Assembly: GCF_019599505.1 (NCBI RefSeq)
Contig: NZ_RKLT01000034.1
Coordinates: forward strand, 1-31,193
DNA: 31,193 bases
Direction of reading: 5' to 3'
From: Haloarcula nitratireducens
GTDB taxonomy: Archaea > Halobacteriota > Halobacteria > Halobacteriales > Haloarculaceae
The translations under genes were made by a program, and so were the position numbers. Position 1 is the stretch's first letter, and each line of letters begins with the position of its first letter. Positions 22,164 through 30,199 of the stretch are shown here, one piece after another. Below the pieces are notes generated by a model that was not told where the DNA came from, ran no database searches, and saw only the letters and a list, made by a program, of their open reading frames with translations.

Positions 22164-23453
22164 ATGCCGAAAACTGAGCCCCCTAGCGGCTCTGTCGTCG
22201 TCATCTCGAACGACGCTCCAGGATCAGTTACAGTCGCCAGATCGCTCGGGAAACACGATGTTCGGGTTATCGTCGCCTCTGATAGTGACCAGTCTCCAGC
22301 GTTTTCTTCGAAGTACTGCGACGAACGCGTTCACCTCCCGAGTCCATCCGATGACTTACTCTCCTATCGGAACGTGCTGTTAGATCTCGCTGCACGCCCG
22401 TCTGTGCGCACTATCGTGCCAGTCCGTGAAGAGGATATTTACGTCCTCTCGAAATATCGTGACGCGTTTACAGACCATCTCACACCGGTCTGGCCAACGA
22501 TGGACACGCTGGAGTTGGCCCACGATCGACTCCAGCTCTTCGAAGCGGCTGAGCGAACGAATGTTACGGTCCCCGAGACACAGTTGCTCACTGAGGTTGA
22601 GGACTGGGACCGTCGGCTGATAGCCAAAGCACGCTATGGCGCCCTGACACAGCATTACCTCGACGCGATTCCGGCGACCGAATCCTGGTCGACGCCGAAT
22701 ACGCAGTACTTCGAGCCGGGAGAGACACCCGATATCGATGGACTCATCGATCGGATGGGACACGTTCCAATTGTCCAAGAGTACATCCCCGGTACAGAGT
22801 ACACGGTCCGAGCGCTGTACAACGAAGGAGATGCCTTGTTCAGCACGCAGAAGGCTCTTCGTCGAGGGTTCAAATATCCTCGCGGACCAAGCGTCTATCA
22901 CGAGGCCGTTGATATTCGCGAGCTTCGGGAGGCGGCGCTCGCAGTGTTAGACGAACTCGAGTGGCATGGCGTGGCCTCCGTTGGGTTCATTCGCGATGAG
23001 GAGACGGGTGAGTTCAATCTCCTCGAAATCAATCCTCGCTTCTGGTCGTCGCTCCCCTGTGATATCCACGCGAGCGTCGACTACCCACGATACTACTGGC
23101 TGCTTGCGAACGGCGACGAGGGACCATTCGATCCACCGTATCGCCCGGGGATGGCGTCGCACTTCCTTCGCGGTGAGGCCGTTCACCTTGCCAGCGTCGC
23201 GACAGAACAGTATCCGTTCGTCGAGAAACCATCGTTGCCACGGACGGCCGCAGCGATGGGGTGGTCGATGATTACCCAGCCCCACTTCGACTTTTTCAGT
23301 ACGGACGATCCGAAGCCGTTTGTCCGCGACTGTCTCAATGCGGTGCCCACCCCATGGGACAACCAGTCGGTCTCAGCGGAAGAGACGGAGTCAGGAGACA
23401 CGTCGACCCCGCTGTCAGCCCTATTTACAGCGCTCAAATCAGCTAACCGATAA
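22164..23453 (+). CDS. ATP-grasp carboxylate-amine ligase
   Basis: The protein has 429 residues. The preATP-grasp region (GSVVVISNDAPGSVTVARSL, then VRTIVPVREEDIYVLSKYRD) is followed by the ATP-grasp core: VPETQLLTEVEDW, RRLIAKARYG with the lysine, VPIVQEYIPGTEYTVRALYN (Glu206), and the metal-binding LLEINPRFWSSL (Glu288, Asn290). The C-terminal 100 residues are a helical tail. Such enzymes ligate a carboxylate to an amine using ATP, often in surface-polymer or amino-acid modification. The partner substrates are unknown. A SAM methyltransferase lies 586 bp downstream on the other strand. The coding region is intact. Confidence 0.85.
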   Translation: MPKTEPPSGSVVVISNDAPGSVTVARSLGKHDVRVIVASDSDQSPAFSSKYCDERVHLPSPSDDLLSYRNVLLDLAARPSVRTIVPVREEDIYVLSKYRDAFTDHLTPVWPTMDTLELAHDRLQLFEAAERTNVTVPETQLLTEVEDWDRRLIAKARYGALTQHYLDAIPATESWSTPNTQYFEPGETPDIDGLIDRMGHVPIVQEYIPGTEYTVRALYNEGDALFSTQKALRRGFKYPRGPSVYHEAVDIRELREAALAVLDELEWHGVASVGFIRDEETGEFNLLEINPRFWSSLPCDIHASVDYPRYYWLLANGDEGPFDPPYRPGMASHFLRGEAVHLASVATEQYPFVEKPSLPRTAAAMGWSMITQPHFDFFSTDDPKPFVRDCLNAVPTPWDNQSVSAEETESGDTSTPLSALFTALKSANR

Positions 23454-24039
23454 TACGAGTCTATTAGCGACTCGCGCTCTCAGAGGATATTACCGAGGAG
23501 GACGTGATTCTTCTCTATGTCTCGTCAATGCTTGCTACTTCAAGATGGTGAACTTACAATTCAGTAATATATTCATACGGTTTGAACGGTCACTATAACA
23601 AACTGACCGCTATGTGTCCTAACTACTGTGGGTCACCTGACCCACCTCGCGGAGCGTCAAGGGACGCTGCCACCAGTAACACCCCGTCATTACAGCGTCC
23701 CCTATCCGCGGCTAATGAGGGCTAAAAAAGCGTGTGACATGAGTCTGTGTCCATAGCGTTTGGTGCCAACGGGGCTCGAAAAGTTGATGGGATACACCGA
23801 CCTGACTGGTCGCTACGAGACGATTGCGGGCGCACTCGCGGACTTGACCGCCTGTATCAGCAGTACGCTTCAGTTCAATACGATCCGGGAGGGAATCCGG
23901 TTAACGACGTGGAAAATCGCGTTCGAATGTTCACTGACTCCCGCCTCTTGTTCGGAACCCATGACGTCAGTCAAGCTGATGAATGATACAGTGAGCCGCT
24001 CAGTATAGTACATGTATATAGTACACTGCGAGTGGTGCC
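23454..24039. other. Gene-free stretch with hairpins and short unrecognised frames
   Basis: About 590 bp with no convincing gene. Frames near 23747 and 23760 give peptides with no recognisable fold. They could be a decayed gene, since MGYTDLTGRYETIAGALADL looks protein-like, but there is no family match. The hairpin cluster is listed separately. A run of A (about 23725) precedes them. Confidence 0.3.
23628..23668. other. Pair of perfect hairpins
   Basis: GTGGGTCA (23628-23635) and TGACCCAC (23638-23645) form an 8-bp stem with a 2-base loop, which is effectively a palindrome. AGCGTC (23653-23658) and GACGCT (23663-23668) form a 6-bp stem with a 4-base loop. AGCGTCCC repeats at 23695. This could be a site for a DNA-binding protein or a recombination hot spot. 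Confidence 0.4.
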
Positions 24040-24687
24040 CTATCGCTGAACGAAGATGAAGGGACGGTCGGCGATCCACTCTGCGGCGTCTATTTCGGAG
24101 CGAATCGATTCCTGGAGTCGGGCTGTCTCTTCGGGAGCATACGAGAACCCGTTCGACTGAAATTTCTTGATCCAGTACTTCCGTGGGGCTTCGTTTACGT
24201 GATGGGTTCCTCGAAGTCCAGGTGGGGCAGCGGTGAAAACTACACGCGGCGCCGCTGCTGTAAGGGTATCAACGAGGGTGTCGGCGAATCGCGACGGAAT
24301 GTGTTCGGCAGTCTCGATACACAGTGCCAATTCATATTGATTGTCGAGCTCCAGCGGTTCGCGAAGGTCGTGAATGGTGAGCGCATCGGTTGGTATCTCA
24401 GCGTGGTCTCGGGCCTGTGAACAGCCTTCGACGCCATGGACAGTGGCGCCATGGGCTTGGAATCCAGTAAGATACCGACCGAGTCCACACCCGAAGTCGA
24501 TCACGGAGTCAGGCTCGTATGCCTCATACAGGATATCGGCGACAGCGTGGGCTTCCTCGACCGGCGTGTTGGAGACTAGGTTAATCCAGCGGTCGCCAAA
24601 TCCATATATATGGTCGGGAGTGGCAATACCGAGCGTGTCAGCCCTAGCAAGCATCCATTTGCCGATTGTGGTAATATACGGGTGCAC
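24040..24687 (-). CDS. Class I SAM-dependent methyltransferase
   Basis: The protein has 215 residues from GTG 24687. VIDFGCGLGRYLTGF (62-76) is SAM motif I, VHGVEGCSQ the acidic loop, ALTIHDLREPL motif II-like, and ELALCIETAEHIP motif III with a catalytic-type acidic residue. The C-terminal APPGLRGTHHVNEAPRKYWIKKF is typical of methyltransferases of surface-polymer or sugar modification clusters. The target is unknown. It faces the ATP-grasp gene convergently, so the pair may belong to one modification locus, which is inference. The gene upstream (24786-25220) is on the same strand. Confidence 0.8.
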   Translation of the reverse strand: MHPYITTIGKWMLARADTLGIATPDHIYGFGDRWINLVSNTPVEEAHAVADILYEAYEPDSVIDFGCGLGRYLTGFQAHGATVHGVEGCSQARDHAEIPTDALTIHDLREPLELDNQYELALCIETAEHIPSRFADTLVDTLTAAAPRVVFTAAPPGLRGTHHVNEAPRKYWIKKFQSNGFSYAPEETARLQESIRSEIDAAEWIADRPFIFVQR

Positions 24688-24785
24688 GCATTGATATTCG
24701 AAGTGGACGACATCGCTATTCGGGGCTTACTCGAACTCAATTCATCTGAATCAACTTTTCGAGGCCACACTGAGAGCTACACTCC

Positions 24786-25220
24786 CTATTGAAAGTATAC
24801 TGCCAGCAGGGATGTCGTCAACCGCCAATACTCTCTGAATCTCTGAGCGGGCGTGCGGACATTCAGCTCACCGGCTTTGTCGCCGGTCGCCGGAACAACC
24901 ACTACGAACTGTCCACCCTGGTCGGTTTGCCCAACGAGTCTTCGGTCACCGTTGCCATCCTTGACGCACACATCGGCGTCTGTAACTGGGTCGCCGTCGA
25001 TAGTCGCGGTGATCGTGATTCTGTTGCCTGGTCCGACTGTGCCCTCATACGAGATGTCTATCACGCCACTACGACTGCCGGACTGCCCAGCAGTCGGAGC
25101 CGCCTGTTGCCCGCCTGCAGAGACGTCGAGCGTTGCTTGAGTCGTAGTTGTCAATCCCTGGCCGGTGGAGAGGCTCGCGTCACCCTGCTCCCGGAAAACG
25201 ACGCGCACACTGTCAGCCAT
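24786..25220 (-). CDS. Small beta-rich hypothetical protein with altered C-terminus
   Basis: The protein has 144 residues. The start MADSVRVVFREQGDASLSTG and the Ala/Gly/Gln-rich linker precede an Ig- or carboxypeptidase-regulatory-like beta domain (GVIDISYEGTVGPGNRITIT, then ATIDGDPVTDADVCVKDGNG, then GQTDQGGQFVVVVPATGDK). After GELNVR the last 25 residues (TPAQRFREYWRLTTSLLAVYFQ) do not look like the rest, suggesting a frameshift or deletion near 24850. No signal peptide is visible. I recognise no exact family. Confidence 0.5.
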   Translation of the reverse strand: MADSVRVVFREQGDASLSTGQGLTTTTQATLDVSAGGQQAAPTAGQSGSRSGVIDISYEGTVGPGNRITITATIDGDPVTDADVCVKDGNGDRRLVGQTDQGGQFVVVVPATGDKAGELNVRTPAQRFREYWRLTTSLLAVYFQ

Positions 25221-25308
25221 TTGAATCTGCCCCTAGTCGCCGCATTCAGCCGCCGTTCGTGTCAGTTGCTGAGGATTCCAATGGAGGAATTGAGATGTAC
25301 TAATGCAA

Positions 25309-25926
25309 TTACTGTCGTTGGACGCCGACGAAGAAGGCAGGGTTCCGGCTCCACTGTCGTTCGAACATTGTCTCAAATGCAAAGATGATTTCCCAGCCCC
25401 CGGCTCGTCCGAATCGCTCTTGGAGTTCACGCGGGGTAATGCCGTAGATAGACCGTTCGTCCCGGCGAGCGTCGCCAAGCACACAGTAGAGCCCACCACT
25501 CGGGACGACATCGGCCAGACCGGCGACAAACCGGTCCCGTTCGACGTCACTGAAGATGTGGAACATTGCCGAATCGACCACAGTTCGAAACGTAAGATTT
25601 CGTTCCCGGAGTCCAGAGAGATTGATCGCGTCCCAGACGAGAAACTGTGCGGCGATCCGCCGCCAGCGTGCCTTCTTCTTCGCTTGCCGGATCGCAAGCG
25701 GGGAAAGGTCGATTCCGAGAACCTCGTATCCCTGTCGGGCGAGAAACAGCGACAGTTCGCCCGTCCCACAGCCGACATCGAGGACGCGATTACGGACGAG
25801 CCCTGCGTCAAGGAGCTGAACGAACGCCCGCTGGGGGCGGCCGATGTCCCAGTTCGGGACACCGGCGTACGCCGCATCGTAGATGTGCGCGATCGGTCGC
25901 AGTCGGGAGGGTGGTGACTCGTTCAT
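25309..25926 (-). CDS. Class I SAM-dependent methyltransferase
   Basis: The true start is the ATG at 25926 (MNESPPSRLRPIAHIYDAAY), giving 205 residues; the much longer open frame upstream overlaps unrelated remnants and reads as non-protein. SAM motif I is VLDVGCGTGELSLFLA (48-63), the acidic loop is VLGIDLSPLAI, and VVDSAMFHIFSD is motif III. The C-terminus (IIFAFETMFE, NPAFFVGVQR) ends like thiopurine- or tellurite-resistance-type small methyltransferases. The N-terminal YDAAYAGVPNWDIGRPQ matches enzymes that detoxify small thiols or metalloids. It stands alone. Confidence 0.82.
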   Translation of the reverse strand: MNESPPSRLRPIAHIYDAAYAGVPNWDIGRPQRAFVQLLDAGLVRNRVLDVGCGTGELSLFLARQGYEVLGIDLSPLAIRQAKKKARWRRIAAQFLVWDAINLSGLRERNLTFRTVVDSAMFHIFSDVERDRFVAGLADVVPSGGLYCVLGDARRDERSIYGITPRELQERFGRAGGWEIIFAFETMFERQWSRNPAFFVGVQRQ

Positions 25927-25959
25927 CTTACCCTCCGTATGCAATGACGAATCAGAACA

Positions 25960-26088
25960 CGGAGTCGAGGGGCAATCATCGAGGCCTACTACGGTCGGTT
26001 TGAAGAAGCCGGTTTTGTTCAGTCGACAAACACACTCGCTCTCCCAGACGGGAAAATGAGGATGTATCGGCCTACCGCAAACCCGTAG
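25960..26088 (+). pseudogene. C-terminal fragment of an unrecognised protein
   Basis: The plus frame reads GAIIEAYYGRFEEAGFVQS followed by TNTLALPDGKMRMYRPTANP and a stop. The phase and composition look like a real winged-helix or regulator C-terminus, but there is no start codon and the neighbours are remnants. The parent family is unknown. Confidence 0.3.
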
Positions 26089-26129
26089 TGTGACGTCGCC
26101 AGCCGTCGGACGTGGCGATGATTCAACGA

Positions 26130-26519
26130 TCATTTGTTCGAGAGGAATGCCAGGAGTGCGGCACCGAACGCGACGAGGGCGGCAGCGAGCAGGAGGTCTC
26201 CGTACTCGACGCCCCCAGCGGCCGCGAGTCCGGCGAAAGTGACCGGACCTGCAGCCCACCCGGAGAAGGTTGTGCTGTTGCGCAGACTGAACGCTCCGGC
26301 GCGGTAGTCCGCCTCGACGCGGTTGCTCACGGCGGCGTCGACCGTCGGGAGCAACAGGCCGATCCCCGCTCCTACGATTACGAGAGCGCCGGCGGCCGCG
26401 AGTGAATCGGGCACGAACCACGTGGCGAGAAACCCGACCCCGTAACAGGCGAACCCGAGGGCGATCAGCCGGCCGTTCGAGAGCAACCGGGCCAAGCGCC
26501 CACTCGCCGCCGCGACCAT
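26130..26519 (-). pseudogene. C-terminal half of an MFS transporter
   Basis: The frame encodes 129 residues with about four membrane helices (LIALGFACYGVGFLATWFV, ALVIVGAGIGLLLPTVDAAV, VTFAGLAAAGGVEYGDLLL, AALVAFGAALLAFLS). The segment EADYRAGAFSLRNSTTFSG is a typical MFS cytoplasmic/TM motif. An intact transporter has about 400 residues, so the N-terminal two thirds are gone. The upstream end coincides with the start of an ATPase-like fragment on the other strand, a rearrangement junction. It is not close to the intact MFS gene at 26752 in sequence. Confidence 0.6.
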
Positions 26520-26520
26520 C

Positions 26521-26646
26521 GATTCGGCCCGGATCGCCCAGCTCGTCGAGTACTTCGAAGACTACGCTGAGTATCTCGTGGTTACCTTGCTGCCGGAAGA
26601 CGCGCAGGCGTTGGACGACAATGTGAACCGGGGTACTGCTATCTGA
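26521..26646 (+). pseudogene. C-terminal fragment of an ATPase-like protein, copy 1
   Basis: The frame reads DSARIAQLVEYFEDYAEYL, then VVTLLPEDAQALDDNVNRGTAI and stops. The pattern (D..R...LV.YF....YLVV.LLPEDA.ALD) recalls the D-loop-to-C-terminus region of SMC/RecF-like ABC ATPases, a weak assignment. Its last 68 bp recur at 27997-28062. It starts exactly where the MFS remnant begins on the other strand. Confidence 0.4.
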
Positions 26647-26751
26647 GCGACAGCGCGAAATTATACTCAACCAGTTGAAATCATACTATCTTGAGGACAC
26701 TATCAGGGGAGTCGTATTGTTCTTAAGTGGCAAGCTGGAAGACAAATTAAA

Positions 26752-27933
26752 GTGGGCCTGCATGAGTGGCAGTATCGAAAGACAGTACTAGTTCTCTGTA
26801 CTCTCGCACTATTCGTCACCGTGTTCGGGCGGCTCGCACTCAGCCCAGTCGTCCCTGACATTGCGACCGAATTTCACACGTCGAATACGTTGATTGGCGG
26901 AGCGCTAACCGGGATGTGGTTTACGTACGCCTTGACGCAGTTCCCGAGTGGGATTCTCGCTGACCGATTCGGAGATCGACGACTAATCCTCGCTTCAGTC
27001 GGTGGTACTGGTCTCTCAGCACTGCTTATCGTTATTGCTCCAACTTTCGGTGTCTTCGTCTTGGGTGTCGTCGTTCTAGGTGCTGTCGCTGGGCTTCACT
27101 ATAGCGTAGCGACGGCACTTATCACGCGAATCTACGATGGTATCGGGACCGCTATCGGTATTCACAATTCTGGGGCACCGCTCGCAGGACTCTTGGCTCC
27201 TGTGGTCGTTTCAGGAATAGCAGTCAGGTTCGGTTGGCGGCCCGCGGTGGCAGTCGGGACATTGGTCGCGCTCCCGATCACTGCGCTGATTGCGGCCGGG
27301 ATTCGCTCCTCCGAACCTCGACAGCCCGACGAACCGATGCGCGATCAGGTTGACCGCGATAAGATTGTAGAGATGCTTACTCGACCGACGGTCGTTTTCA
27401 CTGGTATCATCGCGATTATCGTCGAATTCTCGTGGCAGGGACTCGCCTCGTTTCTCCCGGCGTTCTTCGTACAGTACCATGGCTATTCGCAGACGCTCGC
27501 AGGAACGCTGTTCGCTGCCTATTTCGTGGTTCAGGGTGTCCTCCAGACGGGTGTCGGAGTCGTCGCTGACCGACTGGGTCGTGACCTTGCGATCGTGTCG
27601 TGTATGGTCTTTAGCATCGCTGGCATCGGATTACTACTCCGCGGATCAAATATCGAAGAAATCGCTCTCGGTATCGGGCTGCTCGGCCTGGGAATGAGTT
27701 GGGGCGCAGCGGTATTCCCCAGGTTCATGGACCGTATTGATGAGGGCGAACGTGGCTTTGGCTTTGGATTATTCAGAACAGTATACATGGTTGTCGCCGC
27801 CACGGGATCGGTTGCTCTCGGGTTTCTGGCTGATCAGTACGGATGGGTCGTCTCTTTTGGCTTTCTTGTCGTACTTCTCGTCCTCGTCTGCGGCCTTCTA
27901 GCGGTCAACTCCCTGTTCTCTCTTGACTACTGA
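26752..27933 (+). CDS. MFS transporter
   Basis: The protein has 393 residues and 12 hydrophobic segments, starting with GTG at 26752; a TATA-like ttcttaag lies about 27 bp upstream. MFS hallmarks include VVPDIATEFHTSNTLIGG, the loop 2-3 motif GILADRFGDRRLI and the matching VVADRLGRDLAIV in the second half. The central loop (SEPRQPDEPMRDQVDRDK) separates two six-helix halves. The substrate is unknown; related proteins export drugs or import metabolites. It is flanked by two direct copies of an ATPase-like fragment (26579-26646 and 27997-28062). Confidence 0.88.
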   Translation: MGLHEWQYRKTVLVLCTLALFVTVFGRLALSPVVPDIATEFHTSNTLIGGALTGMWFTYALTQFPSGILADRFGDRRLILASVGGTGLSALLIVIAPTFGVFVLGVVVLGAVAGLHYSVATALITRIYDGIGTAIGIHNSGAPLAGLLAPVVVSGIAVRFGWRPAVAVGTLVALPITALIAAGIRSSEPRQPDEPMRDQVDRDKIVEMLTRPTVVFTGIIAIIVEFSWQGLASFLPAFFVQYHGYSQTLAGTLFAAYFVVQGVLQTGVGVVADRLGRDLAIVSCMVFSIAGIGLLLRGSNIEEIALGIGLLGLGMSWGAAVFPRFMDRIDEGERGFGFGLFRTVYMVVAATGSVALGFLADQYGWVVSFGFLVVLLVLVCGLLAVNSLFSLDY

Positions 27934-27990
27934 TTCCGCTCAGTTGTGCGACTGAGTGTCCTCCAGATACGTTGAAAACGGTGGCGAGTC

Positions 27991-28062
27991 CCTTTCTGGT
28001 CGCCTTGCTCTCGAAGACGCACAGGCGCTAAATGACGACGTAGATCGGGGTTCTGCTATCGA
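27991..28062 (+). repeat. Copy 2 of the ATPase-like fragment (direct repeat)
   Basis: 27997-28062 aligns with 26579-26646: TGGT..CCTTGCT, GAAGACGC.CAGGCG, CGGGGT.CTGCTATC. By eye about three quarters of the bases match, with one single-base gap that shifts the frame. In phase it reads RLALEDAQALNDDVDRGSAI. The two copies flank the intact MFS gene in the same orientation. Confidence 0.5.
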
Positions 28063-28117
28063 AGCAGCAACTCACAGCTCAAACCCTCTATAGGAGACAC
28101 GAATAGAACTCGTCAGA

Positions 28118-28332
28118 ATGTCTCTCGTCGTCAAAGCAGCTGTGGAGGATGCGCTGTCGAAGCACAACGTCTCGCGGATTTCTACGGGACACTTGATACG
28201 GAAGCCGCTGAACGACTCGAGGATACCATCCGCGTGCTGAAGCCAACGACCGAAGGACAGTCCAGACACGCGATCTCTAAGGCACACTCGAGCAGTTTTG
28301 TCTCGTCAGCGATGAACCAGTTCCTGTTTTAA
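28118..28332 (+). pseudogene. DUF1931-like histone-fold protein, one-base frameshift
   Basis: ATG 28118 opens MSLVVKAAVEDALSKHNVS, matching the start of DUF1931 archaeal histone-like proteins. The next frame then gives ADFYGTLDTEAAERLEDTIR and continues to a stop at 28330-28332. A missing base at about 28173 would restore NVSADFYGTLD, the expected DUF1931 continuation. The later part (LKPTTEGQSRHAIS) lacks the family's usual NDRKTVQPRDL ending, so it has diverged further. It sits 26 bp before the TBP gene. The family assignment is from motif memory. Confidence 0.5.
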
Positions 28333-28358
28333 GAGGCCTGCGGGAGCACGGTACTATT

Positions 28359-28919
28359 ATGAGTATCTCAGCGGAGTCAATCGAGGTAGAGAATGTTGTC
28401 GCATCAAGCGATGTTGGCCAGGAGCTCGCGCTCGAATCACTCGCTATGGATCTTGAGGGAAGTGACTACGATCCGGAAAATTTCCCCGGCCTCGTCTATC
28501 GGATGCACGATCCCAAAGCTGCAGCGCTGATTTTCCGCTCGGGCAAAGTCGTGTGTACCGGGGCGAAAAGCGTAGACGACGTTGAAGTGGCTCTCGGACA
28601 GGTTTTTGACGAACTCCGCAGCTTGGGGGTTGAGGTTGACGACTCACCAGCAATCCATGTTCAGAATATCGTCTCGAGTGCTGATCTAAAGGCGAACTTG
28701 AATTTGAATGCGATTGCGATCGGGCTCGGTCTCGAACATATCGAGTACGAACCAGAACAGTTCCCGGGGCTTGTCTATCGACTTGACGACCCGGATGTCG
28801 TGTCACTACTTTTCGGTAGCGGGAAACTCGTCATCACGGGCGGCAAGCAGTTGACCGATGCCGAAGAAGCACTCACGGTAATCAAAAATCAACTGAACGA
28901 CCTTGGGTTGCTGGAGTGA
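28359..28919 (+). CDS. tbp: TATA-binding protein (TBP)
   Basis: The protein has 186 residues made of two direct repeats, about 10-83 and 101-174. The first contains ENVVASSDVGQELALESLAM, then DYDPENFPGLVYRMHDPKAA and FRSGKVVCTGAKS. The second contains QNIVSSADLKANLNLNAIAI, then EYEPEQFPGLVYRLDDPDVV and FGSGKLVITGGKQ. Both saddle stirrups and the VYR..DP core are conserved. It binds TATA boxes and recruits TFB and RNA polymerase. Haloarchaea carry several TBP paralogues, often on accessory replicons. No TFB gene is in the window. A TTTTAA box about 30 bp upstream overlaps the end of the histone-fold remnant. Confidence 0.95.
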   Translation: MSISAESIEVENVVASSDVGQELALESLAMDLEGSDYDPENFPGLVYRMHDPKAAALIFRSGKVVCTGAKSVDDVEVALGQVFDELRSLGVEVDDSPAIHVQNIVSSADLKANLNLNAIAIGLGLEHIEYEPEQFPGLVYRLDDPDVVSLLFGSGKLVITGGKQLTDAEEALTVIKNQLNDLGLLE

Positions 28920-28943
28920 GGAATTGAAGAGTGGAGTTAGCGC

Positions 28944-29375
28944 TCACTCACGGCGAGCGCGTGCCTTCCAGTCAAATTCCTGTTTTCGTTCGGCAGCATG
29001 TCGTAGGCCATCAGCCACCTGCTGGGTTACTGCTTCCCCGAAGTCAACAAGGTCTGCCAGAAAGACATCCTGATAGTTCTCAAGGAGATCGTAGGACCAC
29101 CGCCCTGCGTGTGTATCATCGGCTGTGTCGTCGGTCACGACGCCGCGGGGGAGATATTCGTCCCGGAGTTCGTCCGCCAGCTCGTCATATCCGCATTGAC
29201 GGAGGTGATCCTCGGCGTCTGCTAAGTGATCCATCGCCCGACCAGTATCGTGATGGAAACTGACGAGGTGACCGTGTGCCCGGTGAAGGTGCTCGATTCC
29301 CAACTCGACCTGATGCAATGCCTCACGCTCTTGGTCGCTCAACTGGTCTGAATGGTCTTTGCTATCGGATACCAT
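28944..29375 (-). CDS. Conserved helical haloarchaeal hypothetical protein
   Basis: The protein has about 143 residues from ATG 29375 (MVSDSKDHSDQLSDQERE); a TTG 24 bases upstream is the alternative, but a TATA-like box about 28 bp before 29375 favours the shorter form. It is His- and acid-rich, with helices HLHRAHGHLVSFHHDTGRAM and YDELADELRDEYLPRG. A long C-terminal helix has a basic end (VADGLRHAAERKQEFDWKAR). The same architecture, ending in a W-K-x-R-A-R tail, recurs in haloarchaea. Function is unknown. It converges on TBP with a 24-bp gap. Confidence 0.7.
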   Translation of the reverse strand: MVSDSKDHSDQLSDQEREALHQVELGIEHLHRAHGHLVSFHHDTGRAMDHLADAEDHLRQCGYDELADELRDEYLPRGVVTDDTADDTHAGRWSYDLLENYQDVFLADLVDFGEAVTQQVADGLRHAAERKQEFDWKARARRE

Positions 29376-29503
29376 ACGGGATATACTAATAGCGGACAAA
29401 TACGAGTTTCGTTACGTATAGGGTGCTAAAACCTTGTTAAAGCCGCCCATCTAGACCTTCGGTGATTCTCGCTTTGGACAAAGTCTGTTATACTCGGGAT
29501 GTC

Positions 29504-30030
29504 GGCACTGTCTAGTTCAACGCCTCGGCGGGTGTTTTGCCGTTAAGCGCTTGATTGGGCCGTTGCTGGTTGTAATAGCGTTTGAACTGCTGACACCATT
29601 CGGTGACAGCTGGTCGATTGCCCACCCAATACGTATGAAAGTGGTCAGTTCGCTGTTTGAGGGTCTGAAACCACTTTTCAATGTGGTTTCGGTCACTGTA
29701 TTCGACCCGACCGCTCAACTGTAACCGTGAGAGGGCAGTCCGATAGCCATAGCCATCGATCAAGAAGTCTGTCTCGGCGACATCGTACTTCTCGGTGAGC
29801 CGATGCAGAAATGCAGCCGCCGGATCGGTACCATGGCGGCTGAAAACGTCGATATCTAGCAGATACAACGAATCGAGATCGACCGCCACATACAGCCAAT
29901 ACCACTCGGTCCCGATCTGGACAGCAGTTTCGTCGACCGCGACCCGCGACGGCTTCGCCGTCGGCGGGTCCGCATCGCTGTCGGCCAGCCGATGAACCCA
30001 CTGCCAAACTGCGCGGTGAGAGCGTTGAAC
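29504..30030 (-). mobile_element. 5'-truncated IS6-family insertion sequence
   Basis: The frame from 30030 to the stop at 29512 encodes the C-terminal three quarters of an IS6-type transposase: RSHRAVWQWVHRL, VAVDETAVQIG (first catalytic Asp), FLIDGYGYRTAL (second Asp), then NHIEKWFQTLKQR (Glu) and YYNQQRPNQALNGKTPAEAL. The DDE triad is retained. The N-terminal helix-turn-helix of about 40 residues is missing: upstream codons to 30135 stay open but read as unrelated peptide, so the start at 30135 is not native. GGCACTGTCTAGTT (29504-29517), overlapping the stop, may be the left terminal repeat; no partner is visible on the other side. Confidence 0.7.
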
Positions 30031-30199
30031 ATGCGACGTACTCCGTCTCGTACAACCAGTCGAACAGCTCGGCGTCGCACCTGAACGTATGCAGTTCGGG
30101 GGGAGGTCGGATGGCTGGAAAGTAGAATTGTGCATCTGGACCCGGAAGAGGAACCCAACTTCTATGTACTAATCAAGCAGTCTTCGGGACAACGAATAA

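Noticed and set aside
23747..24008. Two overlapping plus-strand frames of about 80 codons
   Set aside because: No recognised fold, no supporting promoter or neighbour; described only as part of the gene-free stretch.
25927..26670. Upstream extension of the methyltransferase frame to 453 codons
   Set aside because: The extension is Arg-rich and overlaps clearer remnants in other frames; the ATG at 25926 fits the methyltransferase length.
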